A DNA stretch of 64,000 nucleotides from Coprococcus sp. OM04-5BH (GCF_003482105.1 NZ_QULM01000001.1:372001-436000); one strand, 5' to 3'; shown: positions 33,722 through 43,417, counted from the stretch's first letter. The notes: a model not told the origin generated them from the letters alone. Numbers and translations: made by a program.

Positions 33722-34711
33722 ATGGCAGTACCGGGTAAGAACAATTCAGGAAAAACAGATAAGAATACTGCAGATAAGAAGGTCTCAACACAGAGTGCCA
33801 ACACAGCAAAGAGCGGTAATAAAGGAACTGCAGGTACAAAGAGCAGTTCAAAGAGTAACGCAGCAAAAAAGGCAAGACAGGAAGCTATAAGACGCAGGAA
33901 CAAGAAGCGTGCCCGTATCACTATAGTGATGGCAGTGGTGGTCGGAATTGCATTTGCAGGGATCATAACAATGATCATGAGAGCCAGATATTTCAGGGTG
34001 GCGAAGACTAATGCTGAGTATGTTATGGGAACAAGGTTTGACATAACAAACTACATAACTCCTGAGAGCGAAGGCACTGAGGTATACTGCGACATAGATT
34101 ACATAGACGCCGATCATGTAGGCTCCTATGACGTGGAGTATACATTAAAGCGTGGAAAGCTTTCAACAAAGAAGACATTGACGGTAGAGGTTGTAGACAA
34201 AGACAGCCCCATGTTCGTAGGACCTGACGATATATATGTCGTTACAGGCGAGGAGATAAAGTGGTCCGATTATTATACAATAAAAGATTCACAGCCGGAT
34301 CTTGAGGAGAAGATCACTTGCGGCAATAAGGCAGATACCAGTGAAGCAGGCACCAGGACAGTTTCACTTTCTGTTGTGGATTGGAGCGGAAATAATAATT
34401 CTAAGGAAGTTAAGATGCATGTAATAGACCTTCAGGGAGACGATGCCATTGCGGCAAAGGCAGTGAGAAACTATAAGCTCAAAGAGGGAAGCAGTACAGG
34501 TGCTGCGAATATATATGTAATGGATGTGACGGAAGAGGCGGGAATTGCTGCTTACGTTCTTGTGGATAGTGATGTGATATATACAGTGGCTGATGACGGA
34601 ACCTGCAGCAGATATGGAGATGAAGGTAGTGATGTAACAGATAAGGCAGATGAAATCATGGCAAAAGGATCTGCCGTGAACAAGTATGATAGATTGTATG
34701 GATTCTATTAG
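33722..34711 (+). CDS. Membrane-anchored protein with Ig-like (DUF5011-type) domains
   Basis: 329 residues. Lys/Ser/Ala-rich cytoplasmic N-terminus (about 60 residues), one membrane helix (ITIVMAVVVGIAFAGIITMI), then extracellular beta-rich repeats of the DUF5011/bacterial Ig-like type (VGSYDVEYTLKRGKLSTKKT; GTRTVSLSVVDWSGNNNSKE). ATG 33722 follows GAGGTGG. Likely a surface or wall-associated protein. It precedes the protease gene by 45 bases in the same direction, so the two may form an operon. Confidence 0.75.
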   Translation: MAVPGKNNSGKTDKNTADKKVSTQSANTAKSGNKGTAGTKSSSKSNAAKKARQEAIRRRNKKRARITIVMAVVVGIAFAGIITMIMRARYFRVAKTNAEYVMGTRFDITNYITPESEGTEVYCDIDYIDADHVGSYDVEYTLKRGKLSTKKTLTVEVVDKDSPMFVGPDDIYVVTGEEIKWSDYYTIKDSQPDLEEKITCGNKADTSEAGTRTVSLSVVDWSGNNNSKEVKMHVIDLQGDDAIAAKAVRNYKLKEGSSTGAANIYVMDVTEEAGIAAYVLVDSDVIYTVADDGTCSRYGDEGSDVTDKADEIMAKGSAVNKYDRLYGFY

Positions 34712-34756
34712 GATATTCACGCATTTAGAATGGGTATCGGCAAAGGAGTGTAACAG

Positions 34757-37423
34757 ATGAGGTGTGTAAATTGCGGAAAAGACATAAATGATGACGCTGC
34801 TTCATGTAGATATTGTGGTCATGTGTATGATATGGCGAGAGCTCAGGCTGAATACCAGAAGGCTCAGGCAGAATATCAGCAGGCCCAGGCAGAGTATGAG
34901 AGAAAAATGCGGGAGTACAATCGCCAGATGCAGGAATACCAGCAACAGATGGCACAGTACAACAGCTCAAAGCAGACACCTCAGGGACGGAAGAACGTTG
35001 ATCAGCTCCAGCCGGGTATGCAGAACAATAATATGAATCAGCCATATGGTAAGAATAGTGGTGGATTTAATTCATTTTCAGGGAATGATAACCGGCAGAA
35101 CATACAGAATAATAACAACATGAACAGACAGCCGGGCATGCAGAATAACAACATGAACAGACAGCCGGGTATGCAGAATAACAACATGAACAGGCAGGGT
35201 AATCCGAATAATTTCGGTAATTCGAACCGTCCGCAGTCCGGTGTGTCGAATAATAATAATAACGGAAAGAATATGCCTCCACAGAAAAAAAATAAGACCA
35301 CTACGGTGATAATAATAATAATGGTGTTGATTCTTCTGGCGCTGGTGGGAACCGCCTTGTATCTTATATTAGGACCGGGGGATGGCACCGGAAGCAGGAG
35401 AAAGAAGGACAACAACAGTGCTTCAACCACGGACACTCAGGCAGTTGAGGTTACAGAGGATACTGAAGAGCAGACAGAGACGGTGGCAGGCTCAAGTTGT
35501 ACGGTTCTCTTCTATATGATAGGCTCCAACCTTGAGAGTGGCGACAGCTATGTGAACTATGGCGTATATAATTCTATGGAGGGTGGTTGTGCCACGGACA
35601 ATCTGGATATGCTCATTGACGCAGATATTACCGATGATGTAAATGTGGTCATACAGACCGGTGGAACCGGCTACTGGGCAAATGACTACGGCATGGAAGG
35701 TGATCATGTACAGCGCTTTCAGGTGACAGATACAGAATTTGTTGAGAAGGAGGATCTGGGAGATGTGTGTATGTGTGAGGAAAGCACTCTTGAGGATTAC
35801 CTTAAGTGGGTTAAGACCAACTATCCATCAGACCGTTATATACTGGTCATGTGGGATCACGGCGGTGGTATGAGTACCACTGCATTTGGCTCTGATACCT
35901 CGGTAAATCACGGTGATACGCTTGAGATAGCTGATATGGCACAGGCAATGGAAGCAGCAGACATAAAGTTTGATATGACTATTTTCAATGCGTGTCTCAT
36001 GGCTACTGTTGAGACTGCAAATGCACTCAGCCCTTACAGTGATTATATGATCGCTTCCGAGGAGGTCATATATTCATTTGGCTATGATCATCAGGTATGG
36101 CTTGACGCCCTGTGTCAGGATCCTGCCATATCAAGTGAAGAACTGGGCAAGACAGTAATAGACGGCTTCAAGGCAAATTATGATGAGTTTAACAGTATGT
36201 ACAGTTCCGTAAATGGCGAGTACATGTACGGACTGGCAATGATAGATACGGAAAAAGCATCAGAGCTGCAGACTAAGCTTAATGACTATTTTAAGACTGC
36301 AGATGAAGCCATATATGACAAGAAGCTTCAGGATTATCTTACAGCAAGAAATAACTGTGGTAATTTCAGTGATACCCAGTCTGCTGATATTGTGGACTTC
36401 TGCAGTAACTATAACCTGGACGGAGGAGACACAGTGACAGCAGCTGTGCAGGACTCCGTTGTATATAAGCAGTCCAATATTACCTATTCCAATGGCTTGT
36501 CTGTATATCTTCCTTATGGTGAGAGCACAAGCTGCCAGATATATTCCTACTATGGAAGAGAAAATCTGGAGACTCTGGGAGAACAGACCAACGTAGTTAC
36601 ATTCTGTGATGATATGTTAAGTGCCTATGCAGGCTATGCCTGTGACGGAGATATATCTGCACTGGGCATGGACAGCTATTACAATTCGAAACTTGTAGAG
36701 GCATATAAGGACACCTATGACGGCTACGATACAGCGTCACAGTTCGACCTTCAGTATACCAAGGAGGGCAACAGCTACTATCTGGAGCTTGGAGATTCCT
36801 TTAGCAACGTAAGTTACATGGAGGCCCGTGTAGGTTATGACTACAGTGGAGACAGAGCGGTAGTCCTTGGTTCAGACATAAATGCCATAACCTGGGATTC
36901 ATCAGGTAAGGTAGACGTTACATTCCCATCCCAGTGGCTCAGCATAGACGGACAGATAGTCAGCTACATAACCACCTATCATAATACTATGGGAAATGGT
37001 GATGTGGAAATGCAGGGAGTTATACCATTTGTATTGAATGGTGACATGGAGCATCTGTATGGAATAGTCATGAACAGTTCCCTTTCAGGAGACCGATCAT
37101 TCCCGGGTTATACAGAGATAGATGTGGATACACTTTCTTTCAAGGAAGACTATATATATGAAATGTATGACGGCATGGACATAACATTTGTGTATCCGAC
37201 GGTGGAGCACAAGGGCAACGCCCTTGATGAAAGCTCTGTAGAGTTTGTTACGCTGGGAAATGTCCACAACTACAAGGTGGGCACGTTCTCTGTAGGCTAT
37301 AAAGACATAGATGAATTTAAGACATACCTTGGAACCTTTGCAGATACAGCAAAGGGTTACTCCTATGTAAGGGTTGTGGATCACTTTAACAGAGAATATG
37401 TGACAGACCTTATACCACAGTAG
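34757..37423 (+). CDS. Clostripain-family (C11) cysteine protease, membrane-anchored
   Basis: 888 residues. N-terminal zinc ribbon (MRCVNCGKDINDDAASCRYC), a Gln/Glu/Tyr helical repeat (AEYQKAQAEYQQAQAEYERK), an Asn/Met-rich repeat (NNMNRQPGMQ three times), one membrane helix (TVIIIIMVLILLALVGTALY, about residues 188-208), then an extracellular C11 peptidase domain with VLFYMIGSNLESG, catalytic His in YILVMWDHGGG and catalytic Cys in FNACLMATVE. C11 enzymes cut after Arg or Lys and often self-process. The cytoplasmic zinc ribbon on a surface protease is unusual. GGAGTG precedes the ATG. Confidence 0.88.
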   Translation: MRCVNCGKDINDDAASCRYCGHVYDMARAQAEYQKAQAEYQQAQAEYERKMREYNRQMQEYQQQMAQYNSSKQTPQGRKNVDQLQPGMQNNNMNQPYGKNSGGFNSFSGNDNRQNIQNNNNMNRQPGMQNNNMNRQPGMQNNNMNRQGNPNNFGNSNRPQSGVSNNNNNGKNMPPQKKNKTTTVIIIIMVLILLALVGTALYLILGPGDGTGSRRKKDNNSASTTDTQAVEVTEDTEEQTETVAGSSCTVLFYMIGSNLESGDSYVNYGVYNSMEGGCATDNLDMLIDADITDDVNVVIQTGGTGYWANDYGMEGDHVQRFQVTDTEFVEKEDLGDVCMCEESTLEDYLKWVKTNYPSDRYILVMWDHGGGMSTTAFGSDTSVNHGDTLEIADMAQAMEAADIKFDMTIFNACLMATVETANALSPYSDYMIASEEVIYSFGYDHQVWLDALCQDPAISSEELGKTVIDGFKANYDEFNSMYSSVNGEYMYGLAMIDTEKASELQTKLNDYFKTADEAIYDKKLQDYLTARNNCGNFSDTQSADIVDFCSNYNLDGGDTVTAAVQDSVVYKQSNITYSNGLSVYLPYGESTSCQIYSYYGRENLETLGEQTNVVTFCDDMLSAYAGYACDGDISALGMDSYYNSKLVEAYKDTYDGYDTASQFDLQYTKEGNSYYLELGDSFSNVSYMEARVGYDYSGDRAVVLGSDINAITWDSSGKVDVTFPSQWLSIDGQIVSYITTYHNTMGNGDVEMQGVIPFVLNGDMEHLYGIVMNSSLSGDRSFPGYTEIDVDTLSFKEDYIYEMYDGMDITFVYPTVEHKGNALDESSVEFVTLGNVHNYKVGTFSVGYKDIDEFKTYLGTFADTAKGYSYVRVVDHFNREYVTDLIPQ

Positions 37424-37509
37424 ACGTGTGATAAAGCAGTGTATACCGGTACAGGGATGATTGCAGTATGATATTAAAAAGGTGTTGATGTTCAGTAATG
37501 GAGGGGTAA

Positions 37510-38205
37510 ATGGGCAACACAGACATATTTCTTGACAAATACAAGCAGCTTGAGAACTGTGCAATAAATGAATTTAAGCTTCCGCCGGATGGGTCAGCGG
37601 TTGCCAAGCTTGAGAAAAGAAGCGAGTTCAAGGACATAAAATATGAGCTTAACTATTGCAGGGAGGTAAGGAATCTTCTTCAGCATAATCAGAAGCTTGA
37701 TGATGAGTTCCCTGTGGAGCCAAGCAATAAGATGATAGAGCTTCTTGACACAGTGATAGACAGGATAAAAAATCCGGTAAGGTGCATAGATGTGGCGATC
37801 CTTGACAGAAACCTTATATGGCGTTCCTATGAAGACAGGGTTCTGCCTACCATAAAGCTCATGAATGAGAAGAACATATCCCATATACCTATTCTTAAGG
37901 ACAGGAGAGTTGTGGGAGATTTCAGTGATAACTGCGTATTTCCGTTTTTGCTGGGGGATGATAACTGCCACATAGACGAGAATACCCGGTTTAAGGATCT
38001 TAAGCAGTATCTTGATCTGGAAGCACACCCATCAGAGGTTTTTAAGTTTATTCCGGCGGACTCAAAGCTGTCTTACGCAGAGAAGCTCTACGAGGAAGCC
38101 AGGAACAGACATGAAAGGATAGGGCTTGTATTTCTCACTGCAAATGGAAGAAGTGATGAGAGGATACTTGGTATCCTTACAGCCTGGTTGATAATCGGAC
38201 AGTAA
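37510..38205 (+). CDS. CBS-domain protein with HEPN-like N-terminus
   Basis: 231 residues. The N-terminal 85 residues are helical and contain LNYCREVRNLLQHNQ, where RNLLQH fits the RX4-6H motif of HEPN RNases. Residues about 90-230 form a CBS-type module (VLPTIKLMNEKNISHIPILK, DRRVVGDFSDNCVFPFL ... LVFLTANGRSDERILGILTA), which usually senses adenine nucleotides. ATG 37510 follows GGAGGGG. A terminator follows. A nucleotide-gated HEPN protein is an inference from motifs alone; it may equally be a regulatory helical domain without nuclease activity. Confidence 0.6.
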   Translation: MGNTDIFLDKYKQLENCAINEFKLPPDGSAVAKLEKRSEFKDIKYELNYCREVRNLLQHNQKLDDEFPVEPSNKMIELLDTVIDRIKNPVRCIDVAILDRNLIWRSYEDRVLPTIKLMNEKNISHIPILKDRRVVGDFSDNCVFPFLLGDDNCHIDENTRFKDLKQYLDLEAHPSEVFKFIPADSKLSYAEKLYEEARNRHERIGLVFLTANGRSDERILGILTAWLIIGQ

Positions 38206-38283
38206 CATATAGCAGATAAATATTTAATTTCGGAACAGCTGTCCGGAATTCATGCAGGCATGAACTGTATGACTGTAAATAAA

Positions 38284-38325
38284 AAAGACATGTAAGATTG
38301 ATTTTCTTGCATGTCTTTTTTGCTA
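38284..38325. terminator. Terminator after the CBS gene
   Basis: AAGACATG-TAAGA (38286 onward) pairs with TCTT-GCATGTCTT, ending in TTTTT at 38316-38321. It can serve both the plus-strand gene and the convergent minus-strand gene. Confidence 0.75.
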
Positions 38326-38376
38326 TCGTAGAATATGTTTTATATTTAAACATCCGGCAATCACTGTTATATGTTA

Positions 38377-39645
38377 TCAGAGAGGTGGACGTCTCAACTG
38401 CTCATCAAGCTCCTTGCTTTCGATTACTGTAACCTTTGTGTTTTTGATCTTAGTCTGCTTTGATTTTATCCTGCGGGCATGTATCTTCTTAATAAGTATT
38501 ACAAGAAGTATGATTATAATACCGATACTGATTAAGACAACCGAAACTCCGTATTTGTCCAGGATCTTGTCGAAGAAATTGTAATTGGCCTTAGTCCATA
38601 TACCACTGTCCTCCAGATCTTCACGGATCTTGTCTACAGAATACGTTGTTCCTGTACAATCAGGTATGTTGCTTAAGAAATCCTTGTTTGGAACAAGGTC
38701 AGGAGCATGCTCGGTTGTAACGTTGAAGTAATCATATTTGAGGACATCCTTGCCGGTAGTTGTTATAGGATCGTCATTCGCAAGGTCAACCAGATACCAC
38801 TCACCGCCTATATATACAGCGTTCCATGCGTGGGAGTCGTAGGTTACGGCGTCCTTTGTCTCGTCAGACTGCTTTGGATTACCCTGTATGTAGACACAAG
38901 GCACATCAAGCTGATCCATTACAGCCTTGAATGCTTTGGCATATCCGAAGGAGGTTGCACTCTTGTGACTGGTGTTGAACACACCGTCTATGGTGCCTGC
39001 CCAGTAATCTTTGGAATTATATGCATCGGCCTCAGTGTTGTAATATATGTTGTCGATTATTTCGTTGTGGATGGTGTACTCCTTCTCGTAATCATGAGCG
39101 TCTGCGGAAACCTTGGCAACATAGTTGGCAATCTCGATATCCATGTTGTTCTTGATAACCTGACGGGAATTACCATTTGCATAATCCTCGTAACAGTAAA
39201 CGCTTACCTGGTAGAATACTGAGCCCTTCTCACCATTTGAGACAGCCTGATATGTACAATCAGGTATGAGCCAGAAGTATTCAGGATGGTCTGCATAGAA
39301 CGCGTGGATAACTCTGTCCAGTCCACCTGAATTGATGACATCCCAGTCCTGTTTGCTTACATTGACTGTAAAGGCTGTGTAGGTCTTTTTTTCATTGATG
39401 TCTACATACTGTGAAGCATTGGCTGTAGAATTATGAAACTTGTAGGCAGCCTCAGCTATGGAATCGTACACGGACTTATACGCATCGTTTTCAAATTGAT
39501 CGTAGTAATATGTTTTGCCGTCTATGGATGGAGTCTCGGATTTGGAACTGTCAGACTCTGCCCTGACGGTTAAAGTATTTCCTCCGGCAAAAGTACTGAC
39601 TGTCATTGCAACTGACATCAGCAGTACAAGAAACCTTTTTTTCAT
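38377..39645 (-). CDS. Secreted transglutaminase-like protein, catalytic Cys replaced
   Basis: 422 residues. Signal peptide (KKRFLVLLMSVAMTVSTFAG, cleavage near residue 29), a transglutaminase-core region (about 200-300) and a C-terminal membrane helix (VSVVLISIGIIIILLVILIK) with basic tail. The core has SHAWNAVYIGGEWYLVDLAN with the His and Asp of the triad, but the Cys position before GYAKAF is Ser (KSATSFGYAKAF in place of the usual CXGYAKAF). This predicts a binding rather than cross-linking role, unless Ser is tolerated. A GGGGGATGA leader precedes the ATG, with GAACATCAG, a partial shared leader motif, 19 bases upstream. Confidence 0.8.
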   Translation of the reverse strand: MKKRFLVLLMSVAMTVSTFAGGNTLTVRAESDSSKSETPSIDGKTYYYDQFENDAYKSVYDSIAEAAYKFHNSTANASQYVDINEKKTYTAFTVNVSKQDWDVINSGGLDRVIHAFYADHPEYFWLIPDCTYQAVSNGEKGSVFYQVSVYCYEDYANGNSRQVIKNNMDIEIANYVAKVSADAHDYEKEYTIHNEIIDNIYYNTEADAYNSKDYWAGTIDGVFNTSHKSATSFGYAKAFKAVMDQLDVPCVYIQGNPKQSDETKDAVTYDSHAWNAVYIGGEWYLVDLANDDPITTTGKDVLKYDYFNVTTEHAPDLVPNKDFLSNIPDCTGTTYSVDKIREDLEDSGIWTKANYNFFDKILDKYGVSVVLISIGIIIILLVILIKKIHARRIKSKQTKIKNTKVTVIESKELDEQLRRPPL

Positions 39646-39836
39646 GCAGTCATCCCCCTATTTTGAACATCAGACTATTAATTTGCTTTTATATAAAGCT
39701 TGACACTATCTTGTTATGGAGCATAGTCCATAATTATATGTCACTGCTGAAATTCGTAATTAAACTATATTATAGCATGTAGGTGTGATTTAATCCACTA
39801 CAAATTTTGCCCTGAATGTAGTGTATTTTGACATTA

Positions 39837-40013
39837 TTACATTTGTTTTCTTACTATCTTATACTCATCATCCAACTGGAAGTATGGACAGGATTCATAT
39901 GAATTTGAAATAAATCTTCCGAAGTCATCCTCGTCCATGTTGACCATACATTCTGAAAAATCATCTTCCTCATCATATACATAATGAGCACACAGATCAC
40001 AACTTGCTGCCAT
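39837..40013 (-). CDS. Small CXXC protein (DUF6472-like)
   Basis: 58 residues: ASCDLCAHYVYDEEDDFSEC, then VNMDEDDFGRFISNSYESCP and YFQLDDEYKIVRKQM. Cys spacing CXXC ... C ... CP with an acidic middle suggests a metal-binding mini-protein; this family is common in Lachnospiraceae. ATG at 40013 follows GGAGG with 8-base spacing. It lies between the ABC-F gene and the transglutaminase-like gene, same direction as both. Function unknown. Confidence 0.8.
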   Translation of the reverse strand: MAASCDLCAHYVYDEEDDFSECMVNMDEDDFGRFISNSYESCPYFQLDDEYKIVRKQM

Positions 40014-40072
40014 GATAAATCCTCCAAAATCAAAAATTTATTTACCCGGGATTTTTACCGGTTATTCAATAT

Positions 40073-41884
40073 TTATTTGCCTAAGCTCTCCACAAGCTCT
40101 TCAAGATAGAAGTAACGATCCATAAGCTTTGTGAGCCTTGCGTCGGTTTCTTCCTTTTCTGCCATAAGCTTGTTGAGCTTCACGAAATCCGTAGTCACAC
40201 CGGCTATCTCCTTATCAAGTTCTGCGATACGATCCTCGCAGGCAGTGATATCGTCCTGAATGGTGTCATACTCACGCTGCTCGTTAAAGGAAAGCTTGGT
40301 CTTGGCTCTTTTTGGCTTCTCGTGTTTTGATGCTTCCGTGACCACAGGAGCAGGACAAGCTTCTTTAGAGACCTTATTAAAGTTCGCCGCAGAATTGGCA
40401 AAAGTTCCGTACTGCACATAGTAGTCTGTATATCCGCCCTCAAACTGGGATATGTGGCCTTCCCCGTCAAATACCAGGAGCTTCCTTACAACTCTGTCCA
40501 GAAAATATCTGTCATGGGATACTACGATAAGAATGCCCCGGAAACTGTCCAGATAGTCCTCAAGGATACAGAGGGTGGATATATCAAGATCATTTGTAGG
40601 CTCATCAAGGATCAGTACATTAGGAGCCGTAGCCAGTATCTTAAGCAGATAGAGACGCCTCTTCTCACCACCTGACAGCTTGGCAATCTTCTGGTACTGA
40701 AGTGTGGAGTCAAAAAGGAAACGCTCACACAGTACGGAGGCGGACATGGTCCCCTCGGTGGTCTTGATATATTCGGCAGTTTCCTTTACATATTCAAGGA
40801 CCCCCATATCAAGAGGCAGAGCCTCATTTTCCTGGGAGAAATATCCTATACGCACGGTGTCGCCGATCTCTATATGGCCTGAATCCGGTTTTATAAGACC
40901 GCAGATAAGCTTCATAAGGGTTGATTTGCCGCAGCCGTTGGGACCTGTTATGCCGATCCTGTCAGTTCTTAGGAAGTTGTAAGAGAAATCCGATATTACC
41001 GGGTGGTCGTAGCTCTTATACAGATCATATATCTCTATGGTCTTATTACCGAGCCGGCTGCCGATGGAGTTCATGGTGACGGTCTGGGTCTCCTTGATCA
41101 GTTCCTCAGACGCCAGTTTCTCGTATCTGGCTATATGAGCCTTCTGCTTGGTGCTTCTGGCTCTGGCACCGCGCCTTATCCATGCCAGCTCCTTTCTGAG
41201 GATGTTCTGGTGTTTCTTCTCTGTTGCAAGTGCCATATTCTCACGTTCTGCCTTAAGTTCCAGATATCCCTCGTAGTTGGCGTTATAACTGTAGGTCTTT
41301 CCCTTATCTATCTCTACGATCCTGTTACATACCTTATCAAGGAAATATCTGTCGTGGGTGACCATAACGAGAGCACCCTTATAATTATTCAGATATTCCT
41401 CAAGGTATTCCGTCATGTCATTGTCCAGGTGGTTGGTAGGCTCGTCAAGAACCAGTATTTCACAGTCGGACAGCAGGGCAGCAGCCAGTGCAACCTTCTT
41501 TTTCTGCCCCCCGGACAGCTTATTTGCTTCTATATTAATGTCCTTAAAGCCCAGTTCTCCAAGGAGAGCTTTAGCGTCTCCCTCGATGGTCCATTGATTT
41601 GATTCATTTTCATTTGCAGTTACAACACAGTCATATATGCTGCGACCCTCAGGAAATTCAGGAGTCTGGGGCAGGTAGTTGATGACTACGTTGTTGCCCT
41701 TTATGACCTGCCCTGAATCGCAGGTGTCAAGTCCGGATATAAGCTTGAGCAGTGTTGACTTGCCGGTGCCGTTTATTCCGATGATGCCGATCTTCTCTCC
41801 GGAATTGACGGAGAAGTCCGCATGATCGAACAGCACCTTGTCTGTATATGCTTTGCTGAAATCTTTAATAGTAAGTAAATTCAT
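40073..41884 (-). CDS. ABC-F family ATPase (Uup/YdiF-like)
   Basis: Soluble twin-ATPase protein acting on ribosomes, easing stalled translation or giving antibiotic protection. 603 residues without membrane helices. First cassette: Walker A GINGTGKST, signature KLSGGQKKKV, Walker B ILVLDEPTNHLD. Second cassette: GPNGCGKST, KLSGGEKRRL, VLILDEPTNDLD. A linker rich in Arg/Lys (AWIRRGARARSTKQKAH) lies between, and the last 80 residues form a coiled coil (EDRIAELDKEIAGVTTDFVK) like the Uup DNA-binding tail. ATG 41884; AAGGAT upstream. Housekeeping role more likely than resistance, given no leader peptide. Confidence 0.92.
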   Translation of the reverse strand: MNLLTIKDFSKAYTDKVLFDHADFSVNSGEKIGIIGINGTGKSTLLKLISGLDTCDSGQVIKGNNVVINYLPQTPEFPEGRSIYDCVVTANENESNQWTIEGDAKALLGELGFKDINIEANKLSGGQKKKVALAAALLSDCEILVLDEPTNHLDNDMTEYLEEYLNNYKGALVMVTHDRYFLDKVCNRIVEIDKGKTYSYNANYEGYLELKAERENMALATEKKHQNILRKELAWIRRGARARSTKQKAHIARYEKLASEELIKETQTVTMNSIGSRLGNKTIEIYDLYKSYDHPVISDFSYNFLRTDRIGITGPNGCGKSTLMKLICGLIKPDSGHIEIGDTVRIGYFSQENEALPLDMGVLEYVKETAEYIKTTEGTMSASVLCERFLFDSTLQYQKIAKLSGGEKRRLYLLKILATAPNVLILDEPTNDLDISTLCILEDYLDSFRGILIVVSHDRYFLDRVVRKLLVFDGEGHISQFEGGYTDYYVQYGTFANSAANFNKVSKEACPAPVVTEASKHEKPKRAKTKLSFNEQREYDTIQDDITACEDRIAELDKEIAGVTTDFVKLNKLMAEKEETDARLTKLMDRYFYLEELVESLGK

Positions 41885-42134
41885 AAATATCCATATCCTT
41901 TATATTTGGCAGGGGATTACCCACTTCAGTATCCCCCGGTCTTGTTCACTGGACATTTTAGCGCAAAAGCAGCCCGATAACAAGCGGACATTAGAAGTAA
42001 TATGCGATATGGGCAAATATCAGCAAAATGAAATTATACCGGGTGGTCTGTAGAACCGGGGAAAAAACTTACGGATAATCATAATTCTGGGAAAAATAAA
42101 AATGACTTGAGTAATTCCGAAATTGAAAATGAGA

Positions 42135-42166
42135 GGACCGGCATATATTAGAATAGGTGCCGGCCC
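42135..42166 (-). terminator. Probable terminator of the HPr-like gene
   Basis: On the minus strand, GGCCGGCA and TGCCGGTCC pair around a loop of about 15 bases, followed by TCTCATTTTCAATTT. It lies about 10 bases beyond the stop. Confidence 0.5.
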
Positions 42167-42176
42167 CGCGTCGCTT

Positions 42177-42425
42177 TTAAGCGGCAATCGTGTATGGTGC
42201 AAGGAAATCCCTTATCTCATCTGTGATCTCGTCATAGAAAATTACTGCGAGATCTGTGTTGAGTCCGAGGCTTGCAACACCAAGGATAGACTTAGCGTCT
42301 ACCATGAGATTTCTGTTGTTGCCGGAGATATCTGCATCTCCCGGATATTTTATCATAACCTCAACAAAATTTTTCACATCATCAAATGAATAAAACCTAA
42401 CCTTAATAGTATTTGCATTCATCAT
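42177..42425 (-). CDS. HPr-like protein lacking the phosphorylatable His
   Basis: 82 residues, the size of HPr. The VDAKSILGVASLGL segment matches the Ser46 region of HPr, with Ser exactly at residue 46. The His15 loop (GLHARPA) is absent; the equivalent stretch is RFYSFDDVKNFVEVMIKYPG. It therefore cannot relay PTS phosphate in the usual way but could be a Ser-regulated or Crh-like partner; Crh also lacks His15. AAAGGAGG precedes ATG 42425. A paralog lies at 47031. Confidence 0.8.
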   Translation of the reverse strand: MMNANTIKVRFYSFDDVKNFVEVMIKYPGDADISGNNRNLMVDAKSILGVASLGLNTDLAVIFYDEITDEIRDFLAPYTIAA

Positions 42426-42608
42426 AACTATGTCCTCCTTTTGAATAAAAATTATTTTGGGCGCCTAAATACCCCTTTTTTTCTTACCCCAAAGAAAATT
42501 GTAAAGATTATTTTTTCTTTCAGCATGTTATATCATCTTTTTTGGGGAAGGTCAAATAAAAAAATATAAACAAGTCTCCCAAATTCTAAAATTTTTATAA
42601 ACTAAAAC

Positions 42609-42655
42609 GAATAAGATAATTCTTATTGATATGGTAGGGAAATGAAAATTATACT
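42609..42655 (+). promoter_or_regulatory. cysK promoter with overlapping palindrome
   Basis: TTGATA (42626-42631), 18-base spacer, TATACT (42650-42655). The inverted repeat AATAAGA-TAAT-TCTTATT overlaps the -35 and suits an Rrf2/CymR-type sulfur regulator. The leader that follows has complementary GGAAG and CTTCC segments. Confidence 0.5.
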
Positions 42656-42751
42656 TCCGTGTGGAAGGTGAAAAGAATTATCATGTAGTTTATTTCAGGG
42701 GGAGTCTTCCCGGAACCGAAAAATATATATTAAAGAAAGAAAACAGAAATT

Positions 42752-42985
42752 ATGGCAAAGATAGCAGCACGTTTGACAGAACTTATAGTAAATACACCAC
42801 TTCTGGAACTTACTAATTATGAGAAGGAGCTTGGACTTAAGGCACATATTGTGGCGAAGCTTGAGTATTTTAATCCATGGGGATCAGTAAAGGATCGTGC
42901 AGCACCAGCCCTTTGCAGAAAGCAAATTTTAATTGTCCAAGCACATAATTTAAGGATTGCATTATCTGTTATAATTTATTGTTAA
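42752..42985 (+). pseudogene. cysK: Cysteine synthase, N-terminal fragment
   Basis: The first 51 codons read LIVNTPLLELTNYEKELGLK and LEYFNPWGSVKDRAA, the start of O-acetylserine sulfhydrylase with the PLP Lys in SVKDR. After Ala at about 42905 the sequence changes to unrelated codons and stops at 42985; a full protein has about 305 residues. Promoter and start are intact, so a short product may be made. Loss of the remaining 250 codons points to a deletion or insertion junction near 42905. Confidence 0.8.
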
Positions 42986-43228
42986 ATTCTCGGCAACCCC
43001 TTATAAATACTAACTTTTCTGTAGGTGTTCATTATGCTTACTTTGCTGATAACAAATAGAACTTTTTATTCTCCATTATTGTGGTTTGATAACGGAAATA
43101 TTAATGCAGAATAACTTCTGTTATGATATAATAATTCGGAGTGTTCAATATAGAGATGCTGTCACGAATAAATAGGATTTTTATTCAATAATGCGTATCT
43201 GTATGCTTCAAAAGAAGAACGGGCTACG

Positions 43229-43417
43229 ATGGATAAGAAACCACATTATCGTCAAAGTGCCATAGTATTTCTGATGATAGGGATTGAGTTTTTGTTAATT
43301 GCAATTTCTGTATTCTGTATAAATCGTTGGATTCGTTATATAGCCATTGCGGTTGCTATTATCGCTATAATTTATGTGGTTGTTTCTAGCGTGATGATTG
43401 AAATGCATAAGAAATAA
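43229..43417 (+). CDS. Small two-helix membrane protein
   Basis: 62 residues with two adjacent hydrophobic segments (AIVFLMIGIEFLLIAISVFC; YIAIAVAIIAIIYVVVSSVM) and short charged ends. No strong ribosome site; lies in a region of gene fragments, so it may be a relic. Confidence 0.4.
   Translation: MDKKPHYRQSAIVFLMIGIEFLLIAISVFCINRWIRYIAIAVAIIAIIYVVVSSVMIEMHKK

Noticed and set aside
41885..42176. Resistance-type leader peptide or attenuator before the ABC-F gene
   Set aside because: No short ORF with a ribosome site or paired stems typical of antibiotic-induced attenuation was seen.
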